From Parastagonospora avenae f. sp. tritici 18332-5 (lineage: Eukaryota > Ascomycota > Dothideomycetes > Pleosporales > Phaeosphaeriaceae): a DNA stretch of 64,000 nt. The stretch is from positions 248,001 to 312,000 of the forward strand of contig JAFJTR010000029.1 in NCBI GenBank assembly GCA_022559985.1, in the 5' to 3' direction. The first letter of the stretch is position 1; each line of letters begins with the position of its first letter. A program made the translations under genes and the position numbers. Of the stretch, positions 33,287-44,324 are shown in pieces. The notes under the pieces were generated by a model. The model had not been told where the DNA came from and ran no database searches. It was given only the letters and a program-made list of their open reading frames with translations.

Positions 33287-34539
33287 TCATAATTTCGCAC
33301 CATCCATCCATACCAAACCACCCTTTTCTTCTCCATATTGCTTGCCCTTACTCCATCCCACCCATTCCTTCAAGGTCTCCTCTCCACCTTTGCCCGGAAA
33401 CAATCCCTTTTCAATCCACCCGCTGCCTTCATGTCCTTTCCCTTGTCCCACAGCAGCACTCCTCCCCTCTTCACCTTCATGCACTGCGTAAGCCGGCGTG
33501 CTCTTGAGCGTCACCGCTGGCCGCTGATCATGACCCTGCTTCTCCAAATCATCATGCGTCAGAACAGGCGTGCAACAAGCATCCGTGCCATCGAAAATAG
33601 CCTCCCACTCATCCCTCGCCTTCGTCTTGAATTTCTGCGCGAACCACTTCTTGAGCTTCGGCCAATCTGCGCGATTATCCCTGTCGCCTGGAAGATCTGA
33701 GGGCTTGACTTGCAGTCCCTTCAACAACGCTGCGTAGAACTGCGGTTCGATGGCTCCGACCGCCATGTACTTCCCATCTTTCGTCTCGTATGTGTCGTAG
33801 AACGGCGCTCCACCATCCAACATATTTGTCCCCCTCTCGCGCTTCCACACTTCCGTCTTCAATCCCAATCTCGGCATTGTGGCCAACACTGCGCTGCCGT
33901 CCACCATATTCGCCTCAACGACCTGTCCAAAGCCCGACTTCTCGCGCGCAAATAGCGCCAGTAAGATACCGAGGAAACACATTGCGCCTCCACCCGCAAA
34001 ATCTCCCACAAGATTTCCGGGCGGATACGGCTTCTCCCCCTTCCTCCCAAACAGACTCAAGACGCCGCTTACAGCAATGTAATTGATATCATGTCCCGCC
34101 ATGTCTTTGTATTTCCCATCGCGCCTAAAGCCCGTCATGCGCGCGACTATCAACCGCGGGTTGATCTTGAGCAGCACACTCTCTGGATCAAGACCAGACT
34201 TCTCGAGTACGCCGGGTCTGAACGGATCAATCAGGACGTCGACGGTGGAGATGAGTTTCTTGATGAGCGCAAGGCCCGAGGGCGATTTTAGGTCCACGCG
34301 TATCGAGGTTTTGCGGCGCGTGAGTTGGTCGGATGTTGGGTGGGGGGTTGTGGTTGCGCGGTCGAGGCGCAGGACGGAAGCGCCGTAGTCGGCGAGGAGG
34401 AGGCCTGCGAAGGGACCTATACACTCACATCAGATATTGAACACGTGAGGTGGAGGTGAAGGAGCTTACCGGGTGCTAGGCCCGCGAATTCCAGGACGCG
34501 AATGCCCTTGAGAGGAGGGTCTTGGTGTTTAGAAGCCAT
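33287..34539 (-). CDS. AMACR: CoA-transferase family III protein, alpha-methylacyl-CoA racemase type
   Basis: Two minus-strand exons (34539-34470, 34416-33287) give 399 aa. The first exon supplies GIRVLEFAGLAPG, and the junction completes PFAGLLLADYGASVLR, the standard start of family III CoA transferases. GHDINY at about residue 130 and GDFAGGG near 160 hold the His and Asp used by methylacyl-CoA racemases for proton exchange at C2. PRLIVARMTGFRRDGKY also fits AMACR. The enzyme would epimerise 2-methylacyl-CoA thioesters so branched chains can enter beta-oxidation. No clear PTS1 signal ends the protein and the location is uncertain. The last 60 residues are Gly/Lys/Glu-rich and less conserved. 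Confidence 0.9.
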
Positions 34540-35460
34540 GATGGATGTGTTGGGACTTCAATCAGGTACGTGTGAAGGAATAGCCAGGGAATCTGACATG
34601 GACATATTCGACGTCGGCATGGTGGTGTTGTAAGATCGAGTCGCCGGCTAAGGACTCCCGCGGGGAAACGTGCTGGTGATGCCGAGGATGATGGGGTGAG
34701 CTTTGAATGAGGCTTAGCGTGATCTGGGGTAAGTAGCCGATATGTTAGTCACCACCATCTCTCCTTCACACTACGAGGCACATAATTGTTGATACTGTAA
34801 TATGTTGCAACTAAGATGCGTCATTTCACATGATAAATTTCGGTTCCTGATGTAACACATCGTATGGCAAAAACTCGGATTCACTGTCAACATATGCACT
34901 AACTCTGCTCTACCTCGTCGACGAGGTGATCACATTGTGCGACATGAAAGGCTGAAAGTCACAAATTCTTCAAGAAAGGTAACAAACGAGTCGCAAATAT
35001 CTATTTCGATGCTAATATCGCGACAGCCTATTCTGACAGTCACACTGGCCTTTGCATTCAATACTGTTGACGTTGCAAGCAAGGTAGATATGTTGGAGCA
35101 ACATACCAGTGAAAGTATCGCCAATTCGCATTCCTAAATCGTAAAGATCTCCTCACACATCACAACTTTTGACAGTCTTTTGTACCTTCTTCCCTCTGCC
35201 GCTTACAATGCCTCACCGCTGAATACCCGCCGCTCAGTTGTGCGAAATGGTTGATCTAAAGACGAGAATGCGACCGGAAGCTTACCAAATTCCTCATAAT
35301 GACTACATGGCTTTGATAAACGACCAAGGACTGAGACGCGCCACTTCAAACGAGAGAGTACCAACACGGCCGCCATCCGTGGACGCACCAGCAAACACGC
35401 CCCCAGTCTACCAGATCGATCTCTCGCTTCCACCTGCGATGCATTATGTCTAGGTTGTTG
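34540..35460. other. Intergenic region upstream of the AMACR-type gene
   Basis: Short frames only. The part next to 34540 is the promoter of the minus-strand racemase gene. I see no repeat or RNA gene. Confidence 0.4.
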
Positions 35461-36105
35461 ATGAATAATTCAGCAGGATTCAGCAGCTTAGACGTGTCTT
35501 TGAAGGTCTTCTTGATCGCGTACCTCTGCCTAATAGGTTTCTCCATTTTGTGACACGGGCCCTGCTGCACGGAGTATACAGTGAAGAGCAGACAGGAAAT
35601 CAAAGGTATCAGTGCAGTCTCGACGCTCCTAATGTAGCTTATCATCGCAAACAACGTCTTTGCCTTGGAGAAAGATCGCAAGACCGCCAAGATCCTAAGC
35701 AACTCGACATTCATTGCCGTCACGAACCACAACGTATCATATGAGAACCAACCTTCACACCTTGCGCACGCCGCCAAAGGGCGTTTAGGTATGACAATGC
35801 AGGATATCAACAAGAACAGTATAGACCGGAAACGCTGTCTAGCACACAAATGGCAGAAGTGGTGTGAGAGGCTAAGCTACAATTCCAGCAAGGGGAGGTC
35901 ATATTTGGATGGTGTATCGCTAGAAGAGCTGAAGGAGTGGATGATGGAAGCGCCGACGTGCGGTTACTGGACGCATTTGGTGTGTGTCATGGATCCGAGG
36001 AAGGGAGAGTTCAGATGGGTAAGGAAGCTTGGAGTAGGCGAAGTTCGGGTTGAGGAAGTCGAAGGCGTATGTCCGGTTTGTCATGGACGCGGAGGCCCTA
36101 GATAG
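35461..36105 (+). pseudogene. Possible relic of a membrane protein gene, unknown family
   Basis: From an ATG at 35461 one frame runs 645 nt with only two stops (TGA at 35551-35553, TAG at 35635-35637). It has a hydrophobic segment (LKVFLIAYLCLIGFSIL) before the first stop, another around the second, and an open 156-codon tail ending CPVCHGRGGPR. The tail has no ATG until about 35803. A competing minus-strand frame of 167 codons (35346-35849) overlaps it. I do not recognise the family. Either frame could be chance; the two-stop pattern resembles the other decayed genes here. Confidence 0.3.
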
Positions 36106-36397
36106 CGTCGGAGTGAATGCTGCAATAATTCGTGTGCGCTGTGCGCAAACAGCACTACCCAAATGCAATTCAGTTGGGCCTGTACTTGAAATTCTCAAAG
36201 CCCGTGCATTAAGCCGTTAAGTCGAGATCACTGATACGCGCCGGTACGTCTTTCCGCCGATCCCGGGGTGTAGAAGTGAAAGTACGGGTGACTGATCGGA
36301 GCTAGCCAGCCCGTGCTACACGACAGGAAACAAGCTCCTTCCCTTCTCAAATTCTATCCACATCTTCCAGCCAACAACTTTCTCCGCCTTGCTGAGA

Positions 36398-38188
36398 ATG
36401 TCGCACACCATACCCCAATCGCTTCTGGAAGCTCTACCACCCGAAATCTTTAATCGAATTCTTTCCTACATCTTTGACCCTGCCCAGTCCGAGGTTCCAG
36501 AGACGACAACGAGCTTTCGTAGCTATGTGTTCGACACAGCGCTCTTGCGCGTCAACAAAGCCTTGTATGAGCTCGCCAAGAGCTACCTTCACTTATCACT
36601 ATCGTGGATACGCTTCGACATCAACTGGGGCGCCTTCCTAATCGATCCCCACTGGCTTGGTATTCCGTACATCACGATATATCGCGCCGATGCTCCAAGA
36701 GTCCTGCCCTTTCCCTATGCGGGCGACACGAAGCGACGGACACCAAACCAACAAGTACCTCATGGCCGCCTAATCGTGCGCATCAAGTTCCCACAGCCTA
36801 CGACACAGATGCAGGCGGAGATCCAGGCCGCGTGCTCCAAGTTCCCGTTCGGTTCGTTCATGTCGGTGCTTGTCTTGGAGAGGGATTTCGATCGATTTAT
36901 CGATGTACTGCGGATGAACGATCTTGGATATTGCAGGCGTGTACTCCCGGATACAGGCACTTCGTCGAAAGTCTTGTCCGTGCGCAGCCTTGAGGGTCTC
37001 TCTTTGGACATCAGTATCCGAGCCGGCCTCGAGGAGAGCAGGTACAAGCATTTGCTGCGCAGAGTCGCCATCCTCTCTGGGCCTTTTCACCAGCTCACGG
37101 TAGAGGGACATGCAGACCCTGCTTCCGCAGCGACCCTAGTGTCGAAAGTTGAGATGCGTATACAAGGCCTGGATCGTAAGCTGCAGATCATGAAAGGGAA
37201 GGACTCCACATACCACCAAGCAATCAAGTATCTTCTGAAACTCAAGTATCAGGGAGACATCTTCCTGCGATTGGAACGCCATGCCAATGCCTACATGTGC
37301 TATAAGTACGCCCTCAAGTTTGAGAAGTACTGGCAGGCTCACGATCCCCAGCCTGCCAAGCACACATTTTGGCATATCGACAAGGACGTCTGCAAAGCCT
37401 GGAGCATAGCCCTCGCGTGCAACCTCGCAATTACCGCCGTCGTCGGTGGTCTCAAAGTCCGCACATCCAAAGTTCACGGAAGGTCCATGATGGGGACTAT
37501 CACGGCTCTTGTAGATATGCGTGCCAGGCGAGGTGGATTAACCATGGATCGATACTTGGAACTACTGTTTTCCACCGCGTTCTGCTACATCTTGCAGGAG
37601 CATGACGGCCGGCCGTTCAATAGTGATGCTGTCACATGCCTTTGCTCCTGTCTTCAAGCCATGATCTCAGCGTGGGAACTATTATCTGGGTTCACCACAC
37701 GCCACGACAGCCTTTCTCCCATAACGAAGCTGTACAGCTACGCAAAGGAGATAATGACTCTTCCAGGAGTCATCCGTGTGCGTCGGGCCGATGACGGCGG
37801 TGTCGAAATTGCCGAGGAAGACCTCACGAACGAAATTATGCAGCGTATAGACGCCATGCGCGAGATTATGCAAGACGCAAAGTTTGAACCTATGGTTTGG
37901 GGCATACGCAAGCAGCAACTCCCCTTTTCGCTGCTATCGCAATTACGTGTTTGGCCATTAGCTATCATCATCGCGTTCGATTCGACACCACCAGTTCCCC
38001 CCGAAGCCGAGGCGGGAATTGGACCCGAAGCGAACTCATCGGCCGACTTGAACGACGAGGTGACTGGAGAGATCTATGGGGCACCAACGATTACCAGGAT
38101 AGGAGAAGAGGTCTGCATTCCTGAATTCGATGACATCAACCGCGAGGCGTTGAAATGGGGTACGATGGAGGAGAGGTTGTTCATCTAA
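36398..38188 (+). CDS. F-box-like protein of a fungal family
   Basis: A single exon encodes 596 aa from the ATG at 36398; the longer open frame upstream has no ATG. Residues about 6-50 form an F-box-like motif (SLLEALPPEIFNRILSYIFDP). Next is a region common in fungal F-box proteins, where a residue block such as SWIRFDINWGAFLI precedes a beta-rich part (GRLIVRIKFP). The middle (about 260-400) is helical, with a TPR-like YKYALKFEKYW element. The C-terminus is acidic. F-box proteins recruit substrates to SCF ubiquitin ligases through Skp1; the substrate is unknown. The gene ends 84 nt from the end of the convergent Zn2Cys6 gene, so their 3' UTRs probably overlap. Confidence 0.8.
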   Translation: MSHTIPQSLLEALPPEIFNRILSYIFDPAQSEVPETTTSFRSYVFDTALLRVNKALYELAKSYLHLSLSWIRFDINWGAFLIDPHWLGIPYITIYRADAPRVLPFPYAGDTKRRTPNQQVPHGRLIVRIKFPQPTTQMQAEIQAACSKFPFGSFMSVLVLERDFDRFIDVLRMNDLGYCRRVLPDTGTSSKVLSVRSLEGLSLDISIRAGLEESRYKHLLRRVAILSGPFHQLTVEGHADPASAATLVSKVEMRIQGLDRKLQIMKGKDSTYHQAIKYLLKLKYQGDIFLRLERHANAYMCYKYALKFEKYWQAHDPQPAKHTFWHIDKDVCKAWSIALACNLAITAVVGGLKVRTSKVHGRSMMGTITALVDMRARRGGLTMDRYLELLFSTAFCYILQEHDGRPFNSDAVTCLCSCLQAMISAWELLSGFTTRHDSLSPITKLYSYAKEIMTLPGVIRVRRADDGGVEIAEEDLTNEIMQRIDAMREIMQDAKFEPMVWGIRKQQLPFSLLSQLRVWPLAIIIAFDSTPPVPPEAEAGIGPEANSSADLNDEVTGEIYGAPTITRIGEEVCIPEFDDINREALKWGTMEERLFI

Positions 38189-38272
38189 TCCAGGCCGGCG
38201 GCCAAAATAGCATGGAGTAACATGCTTCGGAAGTTCGTATGCAAAGTGGACGATTTATCCATCGAGGAGCGA

Positions 38273-39847
38273 CTAAGCCAAGTCGACCTCTCGTCCCCTT
38301 CTCTTCAATATGACTTGAATGCAATCGACTTTCGCCATTCCATCCTGGCCCTTCATCTGCTCTTCCCTGTCCTTTGCACCCCACACATCTTCAATGTCCC
38401 GCATCACTCTTCGCAGACTAGGGAATCGTTTCGACGTATACATGTCTTCGAAACGATCGCGCACAAATTGACGATGTGCGCTGTCAATGGCTTCACAACC
38501 CGCAGTGAAGAGAGGCCAGATATGTGCAGACGTTAGCGGTGAGTCTACATTTACTTGTTGAAGGCACTCCAAGCAGCATTGAACATGGTCCATACTGATA
38601 GGATTAGGTGCGCCGATATCGAGCCATGTGCGATAGAGGTATATGAAAGCTGCATGGCGGTATGCTTCTGCTGTGTGGTTGATGTCTGAAATCTTCCTCG
38701 ATCCGCTGGAGAACTCCATGGCTAACAAGCTCTGCTGTATATCCCTTCCTGTGGCATTCTCTTCTTCAGACAAAGCCATATCATTGATATTGGTTTTCCG
38801 CGCTTTAATGGCGTGTTGCAACTGGCTAATACGCGCCACGGCCAGCAACACCTTGGCAATGCTCTCCATTTCTGGTTCGTCTTCGACTGCAGCGAAGTTT
38901 GTGTCGTGATCCGCCAGAGGTCTTGCGCCGCGAGATACAGATGAGAGAATATCATGGTAGGCAAAGAGGCTGAGCAGGAATTTCGTGCTCGATGGAGTGG
39001 ACCAGCTTTCCAAATTACCACGCCGCGTAATCATCGCCTTCGCGCCGGCCAAATGGTTTGCAACAGATGCATCGTCATCGTCGCCGAATAAGCGCGCGGA
39101 TACTTGCATCATCAGAACAGTTGCCAGAGCAGGTTCCGTTGTCGCCAGATTTGGATCTTGTATGATATCCTGCAACTCATGGATGGCATCCTGTTGATGC
39201 CTGAATGCATGTACTCTCCACGACGAGTCATTCGAAGACAGCGCGAGGTGATTCGCTGCCATAGACAAAACCGTCGATCGAAGCGCAGAAGAGTCATGTA
39301 TCATGGCCGTCAGATGGAGCTGAAATGGCGAAGTATAGTCCTTCCTCGGAGCGACTGATATCAAGCTCGAAAGCCGCTGGACCCAGTACCGGAGAAGCCA
39401 TTTATCGCTTGTCGACATGTCGATAACGAAGCTAGGCGACGTGACTAGAGGCAAGCTATACATCGACCCAGGCGAAGCCGTGAAATCCCTCCGACTCGTG
39501 AAAGGCCCAGGCGTGGATGCAAAGCTGACCAAAGGCAGACTGTATGAAGACACAGGCGAAGCATGTTCCCTAGGACTCGTCGAAAACCCGGACCCAGAAC
39601 CAAAACTAACCACAGAGCCAGGACTCGTCACCACACTCCGCTCAAGATTCGTCTTCCTCTTCGCCCGCCTGGGTTTCTTCGCCGGAGTAGCAATATTATC
39701 ATCCTGCCACTTCAACTTAACACCATACCCCTTACACGTGATCTTCAGCCTCATGCAGCGTCCGCAGAAAGGCCTCTGCTCGTCGCATTTGTAGCCGGCT
39801 TCGCGACATGTCCAACATCCGGTCCTAGTTCGTTTGTGGGTCGCCAT
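38273..39847 (-). CDS. Zn2Cys6 transcription factor with fungal_trans_2-type domain
   Basis: One exon encodes 524 aa. The zinc cluster has Cys11, 14, 21, 28, 31 and 38 (GCWTCREAGYKCDEQRPFC, then GRC and ITC), the C-x2-C-x6-C-x6-C-x2-C-x6-C form. A basic stretch (KKPRRAKRKTN) follows. Residues 70-135 are Ser/Pro-rich with two related SxYSLPLV copies. From about 145 to the end is an all-helical region like Fungal_specific_TF_2 (LLRYWVQRLSSLISV, then MAANHLALSS). It should bind DNA as a pathway regulator; nothing beside it indicates a target set. The start at 39847 places the cluster at the N-terminus, as usual. Confidence 0.92.
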   Translation of the reverse strand: MATHKRTRTGCWTCREAGYKCDEQRPFCGRCMRLKITCKGYGVKLKWQDDNIATPAKKPRRAKRKTNLERSVVTSPGSVVSFGSGSGFSTSPREHASPVSSYSLPLVSFASTPGPFTSRRDFTASPGSMYSLPLVTSPSFVIDMSTSDKWLLRYWVQRLSSLISVAPRKDYTSPFQLHLTAMIHDSSALRSTVLSMAANHLALSSNDSSWRVHAFRHQQDAIHELQDIIQDPNLATTEPALATVLMMQVSARLFGDDDDASVANHLAGAKAMITRRGNLESWSTPSSTKFLLSLFAYHDILSSVSRGARPLADHDTNFAAVEDEPEMESIAKVLLAVARISQLQHAIKARKTNINDMALSEEENATGRDIQQSLLAMEFSSGSRKISDINHTAEAYRHAAFIYLYRTWLDIGAPNPISMDHVQCCLECLQQVNVDSPLTSAHIWPLFTAGCEAIDSAHRQFVRDRFEDMYTSKRFPSLRRVMRDIEDVWGAKDREEQMKGQDGMAKVDCIQVILKRRGREVDLA

Positions 39848-41113
39848 AGGGAGGAGTGGATCATATTTGACGGGAGGTTATAGTACGTCTGGTCCCATTG
39901 ATACCGTTGGGCATCCTTCCGAGTGTCTTGATGACTGGCCACGTAGCGAAACTTGATGGATTTGGCCCTGGAGTGATGAGATGGGATGGAATGAGGTGCG
40001 GTGGGAGTTGCGGGTGGGACTAGCATTAGCTTTGAGCATGAGTCATGTCATGGGACAGGCATTCTGTATGTGAGAACGACGGATGGGAAATCTTCAGGCA
40101 AGAACGTGTACGGTCTACATTTATCAGACTCTTATTCCACTGATCAAACAGTGGTTCTCTCTTAATCTCGCAAGGAGTCTAAGAAAGTATCATACGACTA
40201 AAAAATACAAGGGATAGATTGGGTGTCTACGGCCGTGTTCGTGGAATCAAATCCACTCCTCTAGCCAGACCAGTGAGTTATACAACATATATCAACGGGA
40301 TCGATCGGCTGGTGAGTAGGTGGTAGGGCGCTGTGCTTGCCAATGGCAGAAAGAGCCATTTGGTCCGCTGTTATCATGGGTTTGAGCTTTCAGCCTGCTC
40401 TGCGCTTCTCGCGACCAACGTCGAGCGCATCTAGTACAGGTGGTCAATAGAAGTTGATATCCTGCCATCGCAACACAATATCAACTGTGCCCATCACTCT
40501 AAAACTTCGACACTATTAAAGGTGTATGTTTCACTCCTATGACACCGCCTGCGCAACCGTAAAAATACGCAGCCAGCTCTAATGGAGTACTTGGTTTACT
40601 CTTCGCAACGCTATATCGCAGCCGCCCAATAGGTAATCTCGAATACCCGATACAAAACGCAAAGGGTGGATGAGATGGCGCGGCTGAACTGTCTGATGGT
40701 GCGTGAAGAAGGGAAGAAGCGTGAGGGCGCGAAAATTTACTTGAGGAGGCGCGACGCGCTAGTGGACTAGCCAAGGCGCTAGTCAATCGCCGAGGCTGGG
40801 AGGTGGAGTAACAGCCACCTCGAGAAATATCACTTCGCGGTAAATTGCACCGATTGTTTGGCAGCGATGGTTATGCGTTCGCAATTCAGAGCTATTTTAT
40901 TTCCGTATGTTGGCAAGTCGGGGCTCGTACTGGTAAGATCGGAGTAAGCCCAATTCGAAGAATGAACAATTGAAATCATCGCGGTTCATCCCTTCTGACC
41001 ATAGGATACACTCGCTGGCTATCAATGTGGATGCCTACATGGGACAAGTCCACGAGTACATCCTGTCTCGTTTCCTTGCCCGTAGGAGATCTCCTTGGTA
41101 TATATCCTTTACT
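39848..41113. other. Intergenic region between TF and MFS transporter
   Basis: No supported gene. It holds the upstream region of the Zn2Cys6 gene (minus) and the 3' flank of the transporter (minus). A 95-codon minus frame at 40499-40786 has no motif. Confidence 0.45.
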
Positions 41114-43065
41114 TCAAACATTCTCTTTCCTATGCTCGCCGCTACTCTTCTTCTCATCTTCGAGCACACTATGTCGATAATTCTCATTTGCAAGTTGCAC
41201 ATGCGCCGCCACCACACTACTATGTCTCCTGACTTCTTCGTTCTCCAATTGAATGAATCGCTCTGGACGCTTCTCGGCAATAGCTTCTTTGTCGCGGAAG
41301 ATAAGCAGTGGTGCATGCCCGACGAATATGCGATCGATATCTTCGAGTGTGCGACCTGCGGTTTCGGGATAGAGGAAATAAACTTGAAGATGTTAAATGT
41401 GATGGTTTGGGGAGAGGGGTAAGGGGAGCGTACCTATCGGAACGAACGAGAAATTGAAAACACACCAGATGATGTAGAATTTCCAATGGAGGCTTTCGAT
41501 ACCGGGCGGCGTGATCTCAACAACTGGACAAGTTTGTTAGTATGGTTGCAACTACTACTGAGTAGAAGACCTACCCATGAAGTTGAATATCCAGTTCGTT
41601 GCCGTTCCAAGGGCGGCACCCTTCGTCCTCATCGCCATGCTGTTGATTTCCGTGGGGTACAGCTGTAAAATTTTGTCAACATGATACCTCAACTAGGAGA
41701 AGACTAACGTACCCAAGGCACACCCTGCCACCCGATGCCGAAGAACACATAATACAGGAAGAAGAAAGCAATCGAAGCCTTCGCCCACATCTGCTGGGTA
41801 GTTTCTGCTAGAGATGACATTTCGTTGTATCGAATGCAAATGGTGATGATGCAGTAGCAGAAGAATTGGCCGGCTGCTGCATACATCATCATCTTTCGCC
41901 GTCCCCAACGCTCGACATTCGGAATACCGATAAGCGAGAAGAGGAGGTAAGACACGGAGTTACATGCAGCCAGAAGTCGAGCCATGTTGTTCGTCAGACC
42001 AACCGAAACAATGAGTACAGTGGGCAAATAGTAAGACGTGACGTTGATCCCTGACAATTGCTGCATGGCTTGCGTGCCCATGCCAAGCAGCATTCTCCTG
42101 ATGGTGTGCGTGCCAACTTGGTCGCCGGTCCTGCCGCGGAGGAGATCCCGCCATCGTATCGCGTGGTCTTTTTCGTACTGAACTGCCCACTGTATGTCCT
42201 TGGATTGTGCAATGATGAACGGGTTCGTAACGTCGGTTGCCTCAAGGTCTGCCAGGATCTTCTCTGCTTCCTCGACGCGACCCTTCATCATCAGCCATCT
42301 TGGAGACTCTGGAAGCCATGGAACAGTTGCGAAGAGGATGATAATGAAAAGAAACTGGAAAGCGAGTGGTACGCGCCATGCGACACTTCCTCCGAGGAAG
42401 CTAGAAGTTGTGAGTGAGAATTCGTCGATATGGCAAGTGATCGGGACTACTCACGAGAAACCATATGTGACCCAATTTGACATCGAGAATCCAGCAATGT
42501 TCATAATCATCTCAATGACGATGAGCTTGCCTCTCCAGCTTGCTTTAGACGTTTCGCCTTGCCACACCGGTGCCGTCGATGTATTGATTCCGTTGCCTAT
42601 CCCAGCGATGATTCTTCCCACAATCATCTCTGGCACACCGAAAGACGCAATCTGTAAGATAGCCCCTATGCTCATGATTGTGGTGCCCAAAAGGATGCAG
42701 TTCTTTCTTCCAAGCGGATCGCCAATAACGCAAACTAGAATGGCACCGAGAAAACAACCAATGTCATAGATTGCCGTGACAGTACTGATCAAGGAGGTTT
42801 TACCGTTGAGATCAAGTTGGTCGAGGAAGTCGGGTGTGACGATGACACCACCTGTAGTGCGTCAGATCTTCCAACTCTTGCATTGAGCAATACACATACC
42901 AAAAACACCTTGATCGTAGCCAAAGAGTGTCTGAAAGAGGGGTTAGTCTTGTTCTTGCGCTTTCTGGCGTTCGATGCATACCATGTCTGTCGCGCACGCG
43001 ACTGTCACCCAGAAAGTGAGCCATGCTCCGGTCATGCCAAAGTATGGCTTCGACAATTTAAACAT
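41114..43065 (-). CDS. MFS sugar transporter
   Basis: Seven minus-strand exons (43065-42982, 42930-42900, 42851-42455, 42400-41713, 41662-41575, 41523-41434, 41382-41114) keep phase and give 548 aa with 12 predicted helices. Sugar-porter signatures are GYDQGVFGGVIVTPDFL in helix 1, GDPLGRKNCILLG, PESPRWLMMKGR after helix 6, QQLSGINVTSYYLPTVL, GWQGVPWLYPTEINSMAMRTKG and the late YPETAGRTLEDIDRIF. It belongs to the plasma-membrane hexose/quinate/lactose-permease group and would import a sugar or polyol by proton symport. The substrate cannot be told. A 31-nt exon 2 codes the conserved TLFGYDQGVF segment. The cytosolic tail of about 70 residues is charged. Confidence 0.93.
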
Positions 43066-44324
43066 TGTGTTGTCGAGGCAGTATACTGCGATCCTGACAC
43101 CAAGCGAACGTATCTTAGTTCGTCAAATGCTGCGAATTGTGCAGACACGCTACATATACTTTGTCCAGCCCATTGCGCGGCCATCCCTATCAGCATAGAT
43201 CGACACAGTCCCAAGGTGTCACGCACGCACTATACCGTCTCGCTCACGCGAATATGACGATGCCTCAACGTCGCCATTGGCCACTAGCCACCTGCAAAAC
43301 ACTAGGATGCAGCTTTCCCCGCCGCACTGCAACGGCGTCGTAGCACAACCTTGGAACCTGGGGTAGCGAGGAGCACGTGAGGTTCGGTTTCCAGCCGTAA
43401 CGGCCCGTATACCTGTCGATCCTGACGAATACGAGATGTCGGAGAGATTCTCGCAGGCCGAGCGATGATCGCACTCGTCATTAGAGCGATTTAGACTGCA
43501 TCATGCTTGGGGATTCGCCCTGAGCCGCATCTTGCGCGAAATCTTGCTGCTTTGGAATGTTGAGGGGATGAATGCTCTGCATCGACGACGCGCGTGCACA
43601 TGAACCTCGTTCCCGGTAGGGCCTCAAACGCGCCGAATGAAGTCTTACATGAAAATATGACTTCAGGCCGAGTCAAAGTCCAGCAAGTTGAAATTGCAGT
43701 GCTGGGATGTCGTTGTTCACACGATAGTTCGAACAAGCATGTCAAGCTCCACTCGACAAGACTTCCAAGGATCTAAAACGTGCGCGAACATGTTGAGCTC
43801 ATATGGCCACACTCGTGGAGGCTCAAGCCAGGAAAGATCGACTTACAGTTGAAGTACACAGGATAGAAACTAGACTTTGCGTGATTTATGTGCTCATAGA
43901 GAAGCTGTTACGCCGTGCATCTAGTTCGTTTGAGATTAAGCCATTAAGGTGACGTCATCGTCAAGCAAATGAGGCCGGGCGCAGCATCCTTGCCTGAAAG
44001 CCAATTCAGATGGACATTGCAAATACAAAGCGGACAGGCTCGTGTTCAACTTATGAGTGCACGAAAACAGTGATGTCCTGCAAATATCCAGTCGGTTTGC
44101 TCGGATAAAATGCTTAAATATTGAGCTTCACAAAAGCGGAATCTCTGTTCAAAAGGAATATGGACTAATGACGACGCGTTGCGTATTCATTCGGGGCGTG
44201 CGAGTCAGCTCTCTTCTCTATTAACTTTTTCTCACCTCTGGTCAAACCCCATAAACACCCCAGCTCCTTTGACTACCCTGGGGAATCTGAACATCCGTCT
44301 CACAGTCCGCCCACGAACCTGCCC
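43066..44324. other. Intergenic region upstream of the transporter
   Basis: No recognisable gene. It should include the transporter promoter (next to 43066) and the 3' flank of the F-box-like gene. Frames are short and contradictory. Confidence 0.45.

Noticed and set aside
35346..35849. 167-codon minus-strand frame with hydrophobic stretches
   Set aside because: It overlaps the plus-strand relic and has no known motif. The hydrophobic parts are reverse complements of that frame's segments.
36389..36397. Start three codons upstream of the F-box gene
   Set aside because: The upstream codon is TTG, not ATG. The first ATG is at 36398. The same applies to 48090 versus 48189.
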